A stretch of DNA of 46,292 bases, from NCBI RefSeq assembly GCF_003264365.1, contig NZ_PYAK01000047.1, positions 1 through 46,292 of the forward strand, read 5' to 3'. Made by a program: the position numbers and the translations under genes. The stretch's first letter is position 1; each line of letters begins with the position of its first letter. Below the pieces are notes generated by a model. It made no database searches. It had not been told where the DNA came from and saw only the letters and a program-made list of their open reading frames with translations. Shown one piece after another: positions 22,565-31,505 of the stretch. Source of the stretch: Micromonospora noduli. GTDB lineage: Bacteria; Actinomycetota; Actinomycetes; Mycobacteriales; Micromonosporaceae.

Positions 22565-24802
22565 GTGACAGGGGGACCCGAGATGGGGAGAAGACCGGTG
22601 ACGGTGCGGCTGGCGCGGTGGAGCGCCGAGCACCCGTGGCGGGCGATCGCGCTGTGGGCCGTGTTCGTGGCGGTGTGTTTCGTGGGCGGCAACGCCGCCG
22701 GACTCAACGAGGCCACCAGCGGTGACCAGGCGATCGGCGAGGCGGGGCGGGCCAGCCTCATCGTGGACGGCGGTGACTTCGACGACCCGGCCGTGGACAA
22801 CGTCCTCATCACCTCCAGGGGCGGCGCGTTGGACCAGGCGGCGGCGAAGTCGGCGGCCGACGACGCGGCGGCCCGGCTGCGTACGGTCGCCGGGGTGGCC
22901 GGGGTGGGCCAGCCGGTCACCGCGCGGGACGGCTCGGCGCTGCTGCTGCCGATCACCATGTCGGGTGACCCGGAGACGGCCTCGGATCGGGTGCAGCCGT
23001 TGCGCGACGCCACCGCCTCCGTGCAGGACGCGTACCCCGGGCTGCGCGTCGAGCAGGTCGGCGGGCCGTCGATCGGCCAGGCCCTCGACGACACCCTGGG
23101 TAAGGACTTCAAGCGCGCCGAACTGCTCAGTCTGCCGGTCACCCTGGCGATCCTGATCATCGCGTTCGGCGCGCTGGTCGCGGCGAGCGTGCCGGTGCTG
23201 CTGGCGCTCTCCTCGGTGGCCGCCGCGATGGGTCTGTCCACTCTCGCCTCGCACCTGGTGCCGGCCACCGACACCACGGCACCGGTGATCCTGCTGATCG
23301 GCATGGCGGTCGGCGTCGACTACTCGCTGTTCTACATCCGTCGGGAGCGGGAGGAACGCGCCAAGGGTCGGTCCGGTCTGGACGCGGTGGAGATCGCCGC
23401 GGAGACCTCCGGGCACGCGGTGGTGGTCTCCGGCTTCGCGGTGATCATCTCGATGGCCGGGCTGCTGCTCGCCGGCGACGTGGTCTTCTCGTCCCTCGCC
23501 ATCGGTTCGATCCTCGTGGTGGCCGTCGCGGTGACCGGTTCACTGACCGTCCTGCCCGCCCTGCTGGCCCGGCTCGGCCGTTGGGTGGACCGGCCCCGGG
23601 TGCCGCTGCTCTGGCGACTGACCGCGCCGCGTACCGGCCGGCACGGCGAGTCCCGCGCTCCCCGGCTGTGGCCGGCGGTGCTCCGGCCCGCGCTGCGCGC
23701 GCCGGTGGCGACGCTTGTCATCTCGGTCGGGCTGCTGCTCGCGCTGGCCGCGCCGGCGCTCGGGATGAAGCTGAAGTTCCCCGGCATGGAGGACCTGCCT
23801 CGCACGACGCCGGCAATGCAGGCGTACGACCGGCTCACCGCCGCCTTCCCGAGCGCCGGCACCAATCACGTGGTGGCCGTCCGGGCGCCCGCCGACCAGG
23901 CCGACCGGGTACGCGCCGCCCTCACCGGCCTGTCCACCCGGGCTGCCGGCGATCCGCTGTTCGCCCCGGCCGAGGCGGACGGCCCGAAGATCGAGGTGTC
24001 GGCCGACCGGCGGGTCTCGGTGCTGGACGTCCCCACCCCGTACGCCAGTCGCGACGACCGGTCGGTGCAGTCGTTGGAGAAGCTGCGCGGGGACCTGGTC
24101 CCGGCCGAGCTGCGCGGCATTCCCGGCATCGAGTACGCGGTGGGCGGGAGTGTCGCCGACAGCGAGGACTACGCCCAGCACGTCCGGGACAAGTTGCCGC
24201 TGGTCATGGGCTTCGTGCTGGTGCTGACCTTCCTGGTCATGACGTTCACCTTCCGGTCGGTGGTGATCGCGGCCAGCTCGATCGCGCTGAACCTGCTCTC
24301 CGCGGGTGCCGCGTACGGTCTGCTGGTGCTGATCTTCCAGGGCGAGTGGGCGCAGGGACTGCTCGGCTTCACGTCGATGGGCGCGATCGTGTCCTGGTTG
24401 CCGCTGTTCCTGTTCGTGGTGCTGTTCGGCCTCTCGATGGACTACCACGTCTTCGTGGTCAGTCGGATCCGCGAGGGTGTCCGGTCCGGCCTGCCCAACC
24501 GCGACGCCGTGTCGTACGGGATCACCTCGTCGGCCGGAGTGGTGACCAGCGCGGCGATCGTGATGGTCGGGGTCTTCTCGATCTTCGCCACGCTGAGCAC
24601 TATCGACATGAAGCAGCTCGGCATCGGTCTGGCGGCGGCGATCCTGCTGGACGCCACCATCATCCGGGGAGTGGTGCTGCCGGCGCTGATGACCATGCTC
24701 GGCGACGCCAACTGGTGGGCCCCGCGCTTCCTGCGGCCCCGCCCGGCACCCGCGCCCACCGACCCGCCCGCCCCCGCGCCGGAGCTGGTCCCGGTCCCTT
24801 GA
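22565..24802 (+). CDS. MMPL family RND-type membrane transporter
   Basis: A 745-residue inner-membrane protein with the MmpL duplication: TM1, a large outer loop, five TM helices, a second TM/loop and five more TM helices. The proton-relay Asp-Tyr pairs are in GMAVGVDYSLFYI (D252/Y253) and FGLSMDYHVFVV (D626/Y627). A cytoplasmic RREREERAKGRSGLDAV segment follows the first. The C-terminus is Pro-rich. Such proteins export lipids, siderophores or antibiotics using proton motive force. No lipid-synthesis cluster is adjacent, so the substrate is unknown. GTG 22565 is used; ATG 22583 is an alternative. It ends at a very strong terminator. Confidence 0.93.
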   Translation: MTGGPEMGRRPVTVRLARWSAEHPWRAIALWAVFVAVCFVGGNAAGLNEATSGDQAIGEAGRASLIVDGGDFDDPAVDNVLITSRGGALDQAAAKSAADDAAARLRTVAGVAGVGQPVTARDGSALLLPITMSGDPETASDRVQPLRDATASVQDAYPGLRVEQVGGPSIGQALDDTLGKDFKRAELLSLPVTLAILIIAFGALVAASVPVLLALSSVAAAMGLSTLASHLVPATDTTAPVILLIGMAVGVDYSLFYIRREREERAKGRSGLDAVEIAAETSGHAVVVSGFAVIISMAGLLLAGDVVFSSLAIGSILVVAVAVTGSLTVLPALLARLGRWVDRPRVPLLWRLTAPRTGRHGESRAPRLWPAVLRPALRAPVATLVISVGLLLALAAPALGMKLKFPGMEDLPRTTPAMQAYDRLTAAFPSAGTNHVVAVRAPADQADRVRAALTGLSTRAAGDPLFAPAEADGPKIEVSADRRVSVLDVPTPYASRDDRSVQSLEKLRGDLVPAELRGIPGIEYAVGGSVADSEDYAQHVRDKLPLVMGFVLVLTFLVMTFTFRSVVIAASSIALNLLSAGAAYGLLVLIFQGEWAQGLLGFTSMGAIVSWLPLFLFVVLFGLSMDYHVFVVSRIREGVRSGLPNRDAVSYGITSSAGVVTSAAIVMVGVFSIFATLSTIDMKQLGIGLAAAILLDATIIRGVVLPALMTMLGDANWWAPRFLRPRPAPAPTDPPAPAPELVPVP

Positions 24803-24811
24803 CCGCCCGAA

Positions 24812-24852
24812 CCCGCTGGGCCAGGCCGCGAATCGTGGCCTGGCCCAGCGGG
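24812..24852. terminator. 16-bp hairpin terminator between the MMPL and GH114-like genes
   Basis: CCCGCTGGGCCAGGCC (24812-24827) pairs perfectly with GGCCTGGCCCAGCGGG (24837-24852) around a 9-nt loop, between convergent genes whose stops lie within 12 nt on each side. Confidence 0.9.
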
Positions 24853-24853
24853 G

Positions 24854-25696
24854 TCAGGGGAGTGGGCAGGGCTCCCGGGAGGCGTCCAGCGTGCGGTCCT
24901 TGCGGATCGACGCGAAGCCGTAGCCGACGGTGGTGACGCAGAAGTCGTCGGTCGAGCCGGTGTACTCGACGTGAAAGACCGGCTTGCCGGCGTCGCTGAA
25001 CGGCAGCAGTTTGGCGCACTGGGCCAGCCGGACGCACTCCTCGTTGACCGCGAAGTCGAAGTCCGGGGCCAGCGCGGCGAGCTGTGGCACGTCGTTGACC
25101 AGCCCCGGGGAGAGACTCAGCGAGCGGGCCAACTCGGCCAGCCGGCGGTTGAACAGCAGCTGGTCGTCGAAGTCGAGAGCAAAGCCGGTGCGTGCCGCGT
25201 ACCCGTCGGCGTCGAAGAGCGCCACCGCGCCGAAGCCCTTGCCCCGGCAGAGCCGGAACCGGTCGGCCAGCACCGGCCGGAGCGCGTCCCAACTCCGGAC
25301 GTCCAGCCACCGGCTGTCGGGTCGACGCCCGGCCGCGCCCCGGACGACCTGCGGGAACCGGCTGGCGTCCGGGTCGTCGGAGCGGACCGATCCCACGTTC
25401 ACCTGGCAGATCAACCGGCGGTCCCGGGAGCGCAACTCGGCGGTCTGTGCGGCGGTGGTGGCCACCGGGTCGAGGAGGAAGACGTGGGCGTCCACCGCCG
25501 GGTCGAGCTGGCCGCTGAGCTGCCACTGCCACTGCCAGTGCCGGGCCTGGGCCGCCGGCCACGCGGTGGGCGCGCCGGGCGGGGTCAGCTCGGGCCGGCA
25601 CCCGTACGCCGGCACCAGCAGCACGAGAGCGACGCTGGCGGACAGGGCGCGGCGCAGTGGGCGTACGGCGACGCGTCGCCGCGGCCGGATCCGCAT
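24854..25696 (-). CDS. Secreted GH114-like (endo-alpha-1,4-polygalactosaminidase family) protein
   Basis: A 280-residue exported protein. The N-terminus MRIRPRRRVAVRPLRRAL is basic and precedes a hydrophobic stretch ending VPAYGC at about residue 33, a weak lipobox, so a lipoprotein is possible. The domain shows WQWQLSGQLD, HVFLLDPVATT (a DxD-type first strand), ICQVNVGSV, RWLDVRSW, GFGAVALFDADGY, NRRLAELARSLSLSPGLVND and FAVNEECVRL. This is the TIM-barrel pattern of glycoside hydrolase family 114, which includes polygalactosaminidases. Substrate is inferred from the family only. ATG 25696 has GGGAG 6 nt upstream. The neighbouring MMPL and CAP genes also encode envelope proteins. Confidence 0.75.
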   Translation of the reverse strand: MRIRPRRRVAVRPLRRALSASVALVLLVPAYGCRPELTPPGAPTAWPAAQARHWQWQWQLSGQLDPAVDAHVFLLDPVATTAAQTAELRSRDRRLICQVNVGSVRSDDPDASRFPQVVRGAAGRRPDSRWLDVRSWDALRPVLADRFRLCRGKGFGAVALFDADGYAARTGFALDFDDQLLFNRRLAELARSLSLSPGLVNDVPQLAALAPDFDFAVNEECVRLAQCAKLLPFSDAGKPVFHVEYTGSTDDFCVTTVGYGFASIRKDRTLDASREPCPLP

Positions 25697-25811
25697 CGGC
25701 AGCTCCCGGGTCCCGGACGGCCGGTCGCCGCCCGCACCGGTACGCGGCCCCCACGCTCCGGCCCGACGTACCTAACGGGTCAACGAGCGCGGGGGCGGGA
25801 ACGACGCGCGG

Positions 25812-26975
25812 TCAGCGCGGCGCCGCGAAGACCTGCGTCCAGTACGGCCCATTGCTGTTGGCGATGCCGACGCCGATCTCGGTGAATGCGCAGTTCAGGA
25901 TGTTGGCCCGGTGGCCGGAGCTGTTCATCCAGGCGTCCATCACAGCGGCGGGGGTCTTCTGGTTCCAGGCCACGTTCTCGCCGTACGTGCGCCAGGTGTA
26001 GCCGACCCGGTCCAGCCGGGTGCCGGCGTTGCTGCCGTCGCTGCCGGTGTGTGACATGTTCTGGTTGTCGGCCTGGTCCTGGCTGTGCCGCTGGGCGGCC
26101 GTCATCAGCTTGTCGTCGATGCTCAGCGCCTTGCAGCCGGCCTTGGCCCGCTCGGCGTTGACCAGGTCCACCACCTCACGGGCCTGAGCGCTGACGGAGC
26201 CGCTGGAGCCGTTGGAACCGGTGGAGCTGCCGGTGTTGCTCGGCGCGGTGCTGCGCTCGACGCTGCGGCGCGACGCGGCGGTGCTCCGCGACGACGCCGG
26301 CGTGGGCTTGACGACCTTGCTGGGCGACGGGCTCGGAGACGCCGGGGTGGGGATGGTTGACGGGGAGGGTGCGGCGAGGGTGTCCAGCGCCGGCTCTTCG
26401 GTCGGCGCGGCCGACGCGGCGAAGGAGTCGTCGACGGCCGTCGGTTGGGCGGCCCCGTCGTCACCGCCGGGGAGGGTGAGCGCGCCGACGCCGAAGCTGA
26501 CCACGAGGGTGGCGGCCGCGGCGGCGCCCCCGATCATCAGCGGCCGGCGCCAGCGGCGTGGGGAGCGGTGCCGTCCCTCGCCGGGCCGGCCGGTCTCGGC
26601 TGCGCCGTGCCAGCCGTCGGTGCTCTCCGGGTCGGTGTCGGTGTGCCAGCCGCCGGGCGCCTCGGCGCGCCGTCCGCCGGTGGTGTCCTGGGCCGGGCGG
26701 CTGTCGCCCCAGCCGTCGGTCTCGCTGTCCGGCTGGTAGGCCCCCCAGGCCGCGGTGCGGGCGTCGGCCGCCTCGGCGGGGATCACCGGGTCCGGTTGCC
26801 GGCCCTCGGTGGGCTGCTCCCGGTGCCACTCGTCGCCCGACTGACCGGGCTCGTCGCCGAAGAGGTAGGCCGAGCGGGGCTCTGGGCGGTCGTGCAGCCA
26901 GGCCGGCTCGTCGGTCGGTCCCTCGGCGCGCCGGGGGGCGCCGTTCGGGTCCATCGGATCGGTCCAGCCGTACAC
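25812..26975 (-). CDS. Membrane-anchored CAP-domain (SCP-like) protein
   Basis: A 387-residue type II membrane protein. It has an acidic, Trp/Asp-rich cytoplasmic tail (1-140) and a transmembrane segment (about 145-166: LMIGGAAAAATLVVSFGVGA). A long Ser/Pro/Thr linker follows (about 170-260), then a C-terminal CAP domain (about 262-387). CAP motifs are VVDLVNAERAKAGCKAL, AAQRHSQDQADNQNMSHTG (His/Glu-type cavity), GENVAWNQKTP and WMNSSGHRANILNCAFTEIG. Bacterial CAP proteins are envelope-associated with poorly defined roles. GTG 26975 is set by GGAGG with 7 nt spacing, and TAGCGT lies upstream. Confidence 0.92.
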   Translation of the reverse strand: MYGWTDPMDPNGAPRRAEGPTDEPAWLHDRPEPRSAYLFGDEPGQSGDEWHREQPTEGRQPDPVIPAEAADARTAAWGAYQPDSETDGWGDSRPAQDTTGGRRAEAPGGWHTDTDPESTDGWHGAAETGRPGEGRHRSPRRWRRPLMIGGAAAAATLVVSFGVGALTLPGGDDGAAQPTAVDDSFAASAAPTEEPALDTLAAPSPSTIPTPASPSPSPSKVVKPTPASSRSTAASRRSVERSTAPSNTGSSTGSNGSSGSVSAQAREVVDLVNAERAKAGCKALSIDDKLMTAAQRHSQDQADNQNMSHTGSDGSNAGTRLDRVGYTWRTYGENVAWNQKTPAAVMDAWMNSSGHRANILNCAFTEIGVGIANSNGPYWTQVFAAPR

Positions 26976-27011
26976 GCCTATGCCTCCAGGGGTCGGTTGC
27001 GGGCCGGGGTG

Positions 27012-27017
27012 ACGCTA
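27012..27017 (-). promoter_or_regulatory. -10 box of the CAP-domain gene
   Basis: On the minus strand TAGCGT (27017-27012) lies about 36 nt before GTG 26975, giving a short leader that carries the GGAGG. Confidence 0.4.
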
Positions 27018-27063
27018 CGGCGCGCCTACGACCTGCGGCAACGTGGCTAAGAAAGAGTTAAGG

Positions 27064-27143
27064 GGAAGTCGGACGCCAGGGTGCGGACTTCCGCAGATCC
27101 GGGCGTACAGTAAAGGCGTCCGGACAGAGAGTGTCCGTGCCTT
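27064..27143 (+). promoter_or_regulatory. Upstream regulatory stretch of the small coiled-coil gene
   Basis: GGAAGTC (27064-27070) and GACTTCC (27086-27092) form a 7-bp inverted repeat. TACAGT (27106-27111) is a TANNNT box. A hairpin follows: AAGGC-gtc-CGGACA, loop GAGAG, TGTCCG-t-GCCTT (27113-27143). If this promoter is used, the downstream gene has a structured leader of about 230 nt. The 372-bp gap holds no convincing gene. Confidence 0.35.
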
Positions 27144-27203
27144 GCGGCAGCCCCCCGACAAGTGGACAGGTCGACGTGGAGATGATCTACGGCCTGCGAG
27201 AAC

Positions 27204-27233
27204 TTGACGAAGGAGGGGTTTGCGGCTCAATAT
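27204..27233 (+). promoter_or_regulatory. Near-consensus housekeeping promoter of the coiled-coil gene
   Basis: TTGACG (27204-27209), an 18-nt spacer, then CAATAT (27228-27233) within the AT-rich AATATATAGG. It lies about 115 nt before ATG 27348. It is one of the few places in the window with both -35 and -10 hexamers. Confidence 0.5.
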
Positions 27234-27347
27234 ATAGGTGTCGCCAGTCGCGCCCGGTCATGCCCAGATACAGCCTGGAATGACAGCCGCGTATGAATTG
27301 GGCGCGCGTTGGCCGGCCTTTCCGGCAGCGCATATCAAGGAGTCAGC

Positions 27348-27542
27348 ATGGCGAAGGCCCTCTACGGCCACGTAGGTGCAGCGCCCGACCGGCGTCTGCT
27401 CGACGAGGTCACCCGACTGCGTTCCAGGGTTCAGGCACTGGAGTTCGAGATCACGCGTCTGCGTGCCGACAATGATCGGCTCGCGGCGGCCGCGGCGGAG
27501 GCGGACGATCTGCTCCGTCTGGCCGAGCCGGCGCTGACCTGA
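27348..27542 (+). CDS. Small coiled-coil protein, function unknown
   Basis: A 64-residue protein beginning MAKALYGHVGAAPDRRLLDE. From residue about 16 to 60 it is a heptad-patterned helix (LLDEVTRLRSRVQALEFEIT ... NDRLAAAAAEADDLL), so it should dimerise as a parallel coiled coil. It has no cysteines, no membrane segment and no DNA-binding motif. ATG 27348 has AAGGAG with 5 nt spacing, and the promoter region is unusually elaborate for such a small gene. I do not recognise a named family. The leucine-zipper build next to smc and sepIVA makes a division or polarity role conceivable, but that is only a guess. Confidence 0.8.
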   Translation: MAKALYGHVGAAPDRRLLDEVTRLRSRVQALEFEITRLRADNDRLAAAAAEADDLLRLAEPALT

Positions 27543-27581
27543 TCTTCAGGTCGTAAAAACTGAATCGCACCACCGCAAAAA

Positions 27582-27611
27582 TACGCGCCGACACCTCTGT
27601 GCCGGCGCGTA
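27582..27611. terminator. Hairpin terminator, with U-tract on the minus-strand side
   Basis: TACGCGCCG (27582-27590) pairs with CGGCGCGTA (27603-27611). Read on the minus strand the stem is followed directly by TTTTT, giving a classical intrinsic terminator for leftward transcription. On the plus strand it has no U-tract but can still end the coiled-coil gene transcript. Confidence 0.6.
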
Positions 27612-27628
27612 ACACTGTCCGGGTCCTT

Positions 27629-27740
27629 TTCGACGCCGACGATTCATGATCTTGCGGCCGATCGTGCGGGAAGCGCGCCGCGCAGTTACCGAAAAGCGCG
27701 TCGGCGGATAAGCCGATCATGAAAGGCGCTTGCCTTTCTC
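27629..27740. other. Hairpin-rich intergenic stretch upstream of smc
   Basis: The gap 27543-27890 contains no convincing gene. It is less GC-rich than its surroundings and holds several perfect short hairpins: TCGGC-GGATAA-GCCGA (ending near 27716) and GAAAGGC-GCTT-GCCTTTC (27721-27738). It could be leader, terminator or a small structured RNA. No known RNA family is recognised. Confidence 0.25.
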
Positions 27741-27820
27741 GCGGTCTCCGGAACAACAGCGCGCCCACCGTCGACACGACGCGGGGCGGGTCGCGTGCCG
27801 GGCCGCTCGCACCGCCGGGT

Positions 27821-27826
27821 TAGTCT
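27821..27826 (+). promoter_or_regulatory. -10 box of smc
   Basis: TAGTCT lies about 65 nt before GTG 27891 and gives a leader of roughly 58 nt. Confidence 0.35.
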
Positions 27827-27890
27827 GCGAGTTCACCCAGGTCCCCACAGCCGGCGACGGTACGGCGGCCACCGGACGAGGATCGAGTAG

Positions 27891-30800
27891 GTGTATCTCA
27901 AGAGCCTGACGGTGAAGGGGTTCAAGTCCTTCGCCTCCGCGACGACGTTGAAGCTGGAGCCCGGGATCACCTGCGTGGTGGGCCCGAACGGCTCCGGCAA
28001 GTCCAACGTCGTCGACGCCATCGCCTGGGTCCTCGGCGAACAGGGCGCCAAGGCCCTCCGTGGCGGCAAGATGGAGGACGTCATCTTCGCCGGCACCGCC
28101 GGCCGGGCGCCGCTGGGTCGTGCCGAGGTCACCCTCACCATCGACAACACCGACGGCGCGCTGCCGATCGAGTACACCGAGGTGTCCATCACCCGCCGGA
28201 TGTTCCGCTCCGGCGAGAGCGAGTACGAGATCAACGGCAACTCCTGCCGGTTGCTCGACATCCAGGAGCTGCTCTCCGACTCCGGCATCGGCCGGGAGAT
28301 GCACATCATCGTCGGGCAGGGCCGCCTCGACGGCATGCTGCACGCCAAGCCGGAGGACCGCCGGGCGTTCATCGAGGAGGCGGCCGGCGTCCTCAAGCAC
28401 CGCAAGCGCAAGGAAAAGGCGCTGCGCAAGCTCGACGCGATGCAAGTAAATCTCAATCGCTTGACCGACCTCACGGCCGAGCTGCGTCGTCAGCTCAAGC
28501 CGCTGGGCCGGCAGGCCGAGGTGGCCCGGCGCGCCGCCGCCATCCAGGCCAACCTGCGCGACGCCCGGTTGCGGCTGCTCGCCGACGACCTGGCCACCCT
28601 GCGGACCACCCTCGACCGGGAGATCGCCGACGAGACCGCGCTGCGCGAGCGGCGCGAGCAGATCGAGGGTGAGCACACCGAGGTGCAGGGCCGGCTCGGC
28701 GAGTTGGAGGCCGCCCTCGCGGAGGACGCGCCGCTGCTCGCCGCCGCCCAGGACACCTGGTACAAGCTCTCCGCCCTTCAGGAACGCTTCCGCTCGATCG
28801 AGCAGTTGGCCCGGGAGCGGCTGCGGCACCTCAGCGCCACCGGCGACGACGAGCGGCCCGGCCGCGACCCGGACCAGCTGGAGGCCGAGGCGGAACGCGT
28901 CCGCGAGCAGGAGGAGGAACTGCGCGGCGCGCTCACCGACGACCAGATCCGACTGGCCGAGGCGGTCGAGCACCGCCAGGAGTTGGAGCGGCAGTTGGCC
29001 GCCGCCGAGCGCGAGCTGGTCGCCGCGGCCAAGGCCATCGCCGACCGGCGCGAGGGGATGGCCCGGCTCACCGGCCAGGTCAACTCCGCCCGGGCCCGGA
29101 CCACCAGCGCCGGCGAGGAGATCGAACGCCTCGCGATCGCGCACGCCGACGCGCTGGGCCGCGCCGAGCAGGCGCAGGCCGACCTGGACGCGGTCGCCGC
29201 CCAGTCCACCGAGGCCGACCGGGACAACGCGGACCTGGACGCCCGGCACGCCGAGGCGGTCGCCGTGCAGGAACGGGCCCAGGCCACCGTCCGATCGCTG
29301 TCCGACGCCGAGCGGGCGGCGGAGAAGGACGCCGCCACCTGGAAGGCCCGCGAGGAGGCACTCGCCCTGGGGCTGCGGCGCAAGGACGGCGCCGGGGCGC
29401 TGCTCGCCCGCGCCGGGGACGTGCCCGGCCTGCTCGGCAGCCTCGCCGGGTTGCTCACCGTCGCGCCCGGTCACGAGGCCGCGCTGGCCGCCGCGCTCGG
29501 CGGCCTCGCCGACGCGGTCGCCGTCAGCGGGGTGGACGAGGCCGTCGAGGCGATGCGGCTGTTGAAGATCTCCGACGCCGGCCGGGCCGGCCTGCTGGTC
29601 GGCAGCCCGGCGGGGCCCGGCATGACCGGCTCCGCCGACGCGCTGCGCCCGAAGCTGCCGGACGACGCCCGGTGGGCACCTGATCTGGTGGAGTGCAGCG
29701 CCGAGCTGCGTCCGGCGGTGCACCGGGCCCTGCGGGACGTGGCGCTCGTCGACGATCTCGCCGCCGCCGCCGAGCTGGTCGCCAGCAACCCCGAGCTGCG
29801 GGCGGTCACCCCGGACGGTGACGTCGTCGGGGCGTACGCGGCGGCGGGCGGGTCGGCCAAGGCCCAGAGCTACATCGAGGTGCAGGCCGCCGTCGAGGAG
29901 GCCCGCGCCAACCGGGTCACCGCCGAACGCGCTGGCCTGGAGCTTCGTGATCAGTTGGTCGAGGCGCGCGCCGAGGTGGCGGCTGCCAAGGAGGCCGTGC
30001 AGCACGCCGCCGCCGAGAAGCGCGAGGCGGAGAGCCACCGCAACGCTGCTGCTCGCCGGCTGGCCGAGCTGGGGGCGGCGGCCCGCTCCGCGAAGGCCGA
30101 GACCGACCGGCTCGGCGACTCCCGCTCCCGCGCCGAGGCCGCCCGGCAACGGGACCTCACCGCGCTCGCCGAGCTGGAGGAGCGGCTACGGCTGGCCGAG
30201 GAGACCCCGGTCGACGCCGAGCCCTCCACGGAGGAACGGGATCAACTGGCGGCCATGGTGCCGCAGGCCCGGCAGAACGAGATGGAGGTCCGGCTCGCCG
30301 TGCGTACCGCCGAGGAGCGGGTCTCCTCGATCGCCGGCCGGGCCGACTCGCTCGCGCGGCAGGCCACCGCGGAGCGCGCCGCCCGGGAACGCGCGGCGGC
30401 GCGGCGGGCCGCCCGCGCCCGGGGCGCGGGCATCGCCCGGTCCGTCGCCGGTGGCGCCCGGGAGGCGCTGACCCGGCTTACCACCTCGATCGCGACGGCC
30501 GAGGAGCACCGCGACGCGGTCGCCCTGGAGCGCGCCGCGCGGGAGGCAGAGCTTCAGGAGGTACGCGGTGCCGCCAAGCGGCTCGGCGCGGAGTTGGAGC
30601 GGCTGACCAGCCAGGTGCACCGCGACGAGGTGGCCCGGGCGGAGCAGCGGCTGCGCATCGAGCAGTTGGAGGCGAAGGCCGCCGAGGACTTCGGGCTGGA
30701 CGTGGAGACGCTGGTCGCCGAGTACGGCCCGACTCAGCCCGTTCCGCCGACCCAGGTCGACGTCGCGGCGGCCGAACGTGACGGTCTGCCGGTGCCCGAG

Positions 30801-31505
30801 CCGGTGCGCTACGAGCGGCCGGTGCAGGAGAAGCGTGCCGCCAAGGCGGAACGCGAACTGGCCCTGCTCGGCAAGGTCAACCCACTCGCGTTGGAGGAGT
30901 TCGCCGCGCTGGAGGAGCGTTTCAAGTTCCTCTCCGAGCAGCTGGAGGACCTCAAGGCCACCCGTCGGGACCTGCTCACAGTGGTCAAGGACGTGGACGA
31001 ACGGATCCTGGAGGTCTTCGCCAGCGCCTTCGAGGACACCGCCCGGGAGTTCGAGCAGGTGTTCACAGTGCTCTTCCCCGGTGGCGAGGGACGGCTGATC
31101 CTCACCGAACCGGACGACCTGCTCACCACCGGCGTCGAGGTGGAGGCCCGCCCGCCGGGCAAGAAGATCAAGCGGCTGTCGCTGCTCTCCGGTGGTGAGC
31201 GGTCGCTGACCGCGGTGGCCATGTTGGTGGCGATCTTCCGCGCCCGGCCCAGCCCGTTCTACATCATGGACGAGGTGGAGGCGGCCCTGGACGACGTCAA
31301 CCTGGGCCGACTGATCACGTTGCTGGCACAGTTGCGCGAGAAGAGTCAGCTGATCGTCATCACGCACCAGAAGCGGACGATGGAGATCGCCGACGCGCTC
31401 TATGGCGTGACGATGCGCAGTGGGGTCACTCAGGTGATCAGCCAACGGCTCAACCGGGCCGACGAGGACGACCAGCGGCACGGCCGCGGCGAGGAGAACG
31501 GGTAG
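27891..31505 (+). CDS. smc: Chromosome segregation protein SMC
   Basis: A 1204-residue condensin ATPase organising and segregating the chromosome. Walker A is GPNGSGKS (31-38), and the N-terminal head continues with DAIAWVLGEQG and GRLDGML. Two long coiled-coil arms (about 170-500 and 670-1010) flank the hinge (about 510-660, containing AAALGGLADAVAVSG). The C-terminal head carries the signature LSGGERSL (about 1099), Walker B FYIMDEVEAALDD (about 1123-1135) and a D-loop. All catalytic motifs are intact. GTG 27891 gives the exact SMC N-terminus MYLKSLTVKGFKSFA, with GAGGA 8 nt upstream. Its stop overlaps the next GTG by one base. Position between mutM and ftsY is conserved; scpA and scpB are not in the window. 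Confidence 0.97.
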   Translation: MYLKSLTVKGFKSFASATTLKLEPGITCVVGPNGSGKSNVVDAIAWVLGEQGAKALRGGKMEDVIFAGTAGRAPLGRAEVTLTIDNTDGALPIEYTEVSITRRMFRSGESEYEINGNSCRLLDIQELLSDSGIGREMHIIVGQGRLDGMLHAKPEDRRAFIEEAAGVLKHRKRKEKALRKLDAMQVNLNRLTDLTAELRRQLKPLGRQAEVARRAAAIQANLRDARLRLLADDLATLRTTLDREIADETALRERREQIEGEHTEVQGRLGELEAALAEDAPLLAAAQDTWYKLSALQERFRSIEQLARERLRHLSATGDDERPGRDPDQLEAEAERVREQEEELRGALTDDQIRLAEAVEHRQELERQLAAAERELVAAAKAIADRREGMARLTGQVNSARARTTSAGEEIERLAIAHADALGRAEQAQADLDAVAAQSTEADRDNADLDARHAEAVAVQERAQATVRSLSDAERAAEKDAATWKAREEALALGLRRKDGAGALLARAGDVPGLLGSLAGLLTVAPGHEAALAAALGGLADAVAVSGVDEAVEAMRLLKISDAGRAGLLVGSPAGPGMTGSADALRPKLPDDARWAPDLVECSAELRPAVHRALRDVALVDDLAAAAELVASNPELRAVTPDGDVVGAYAAAGGSAKAQSYIEVQAAVEEARANRVTAERAGLELRDQLVEARAEVAAAKEAVQHAAAEKREAESHRNAAARRLAELGAAARSAKAETDRLGDSRSRAEAARQRDLTALAELEERLRLAEETPVDAEPSTEERDQLAAMVPQARQNEMEVRLAVRTAEERVSSIAGRADSLARQATAERAARERAAARRAARARGAGIARSVAGGAREALTRLTTSIATAEEHRDAVALERAAREAELQEVRGAAKRLGAELERLTSQVHRDEVARAEQRLRIEQLEAKAAEDFGLDVETLVAEYGPTQPVPPTQVDVAAAERDGLPVPEPVRYERPVQEKRAAKAERELALLGKVNPLALEEFAALEERFKFLSEQLEDLKATRRDLLTVVKDVDERILEVFASAFEDTAREFEQVFTVLFPGGEGRLILTEPDDLLTTGVEVEARPPGKKIKRLSLLSGGERSLTAVAMLVAIFRARPSPFYIMDEVEAALDDVNLGRLITLLAQLREKSQLIVITHQKRTMEIADALYGVTMRSGVTQVISQRLNRADEDDQRHGRGEENG

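Noticed and set aside
27176..27283. A 35-codon ORF between the two promoters of the coiled-coil gene
   Set aside because: Codon third positions are not GC-biased, it has no Shine-Dalgarno, and promoter hexamers lie inside it. It is more likely leader or promoter DNA.
27717..30149. Long open frame on the minus strand across the first two thirds of smc (810 codons)
   Set aside because: It is antisense to an intact SMC protein, has the Gly/Val/Leu-rich composition of a GC-rich shadow frame and no family resemblance.
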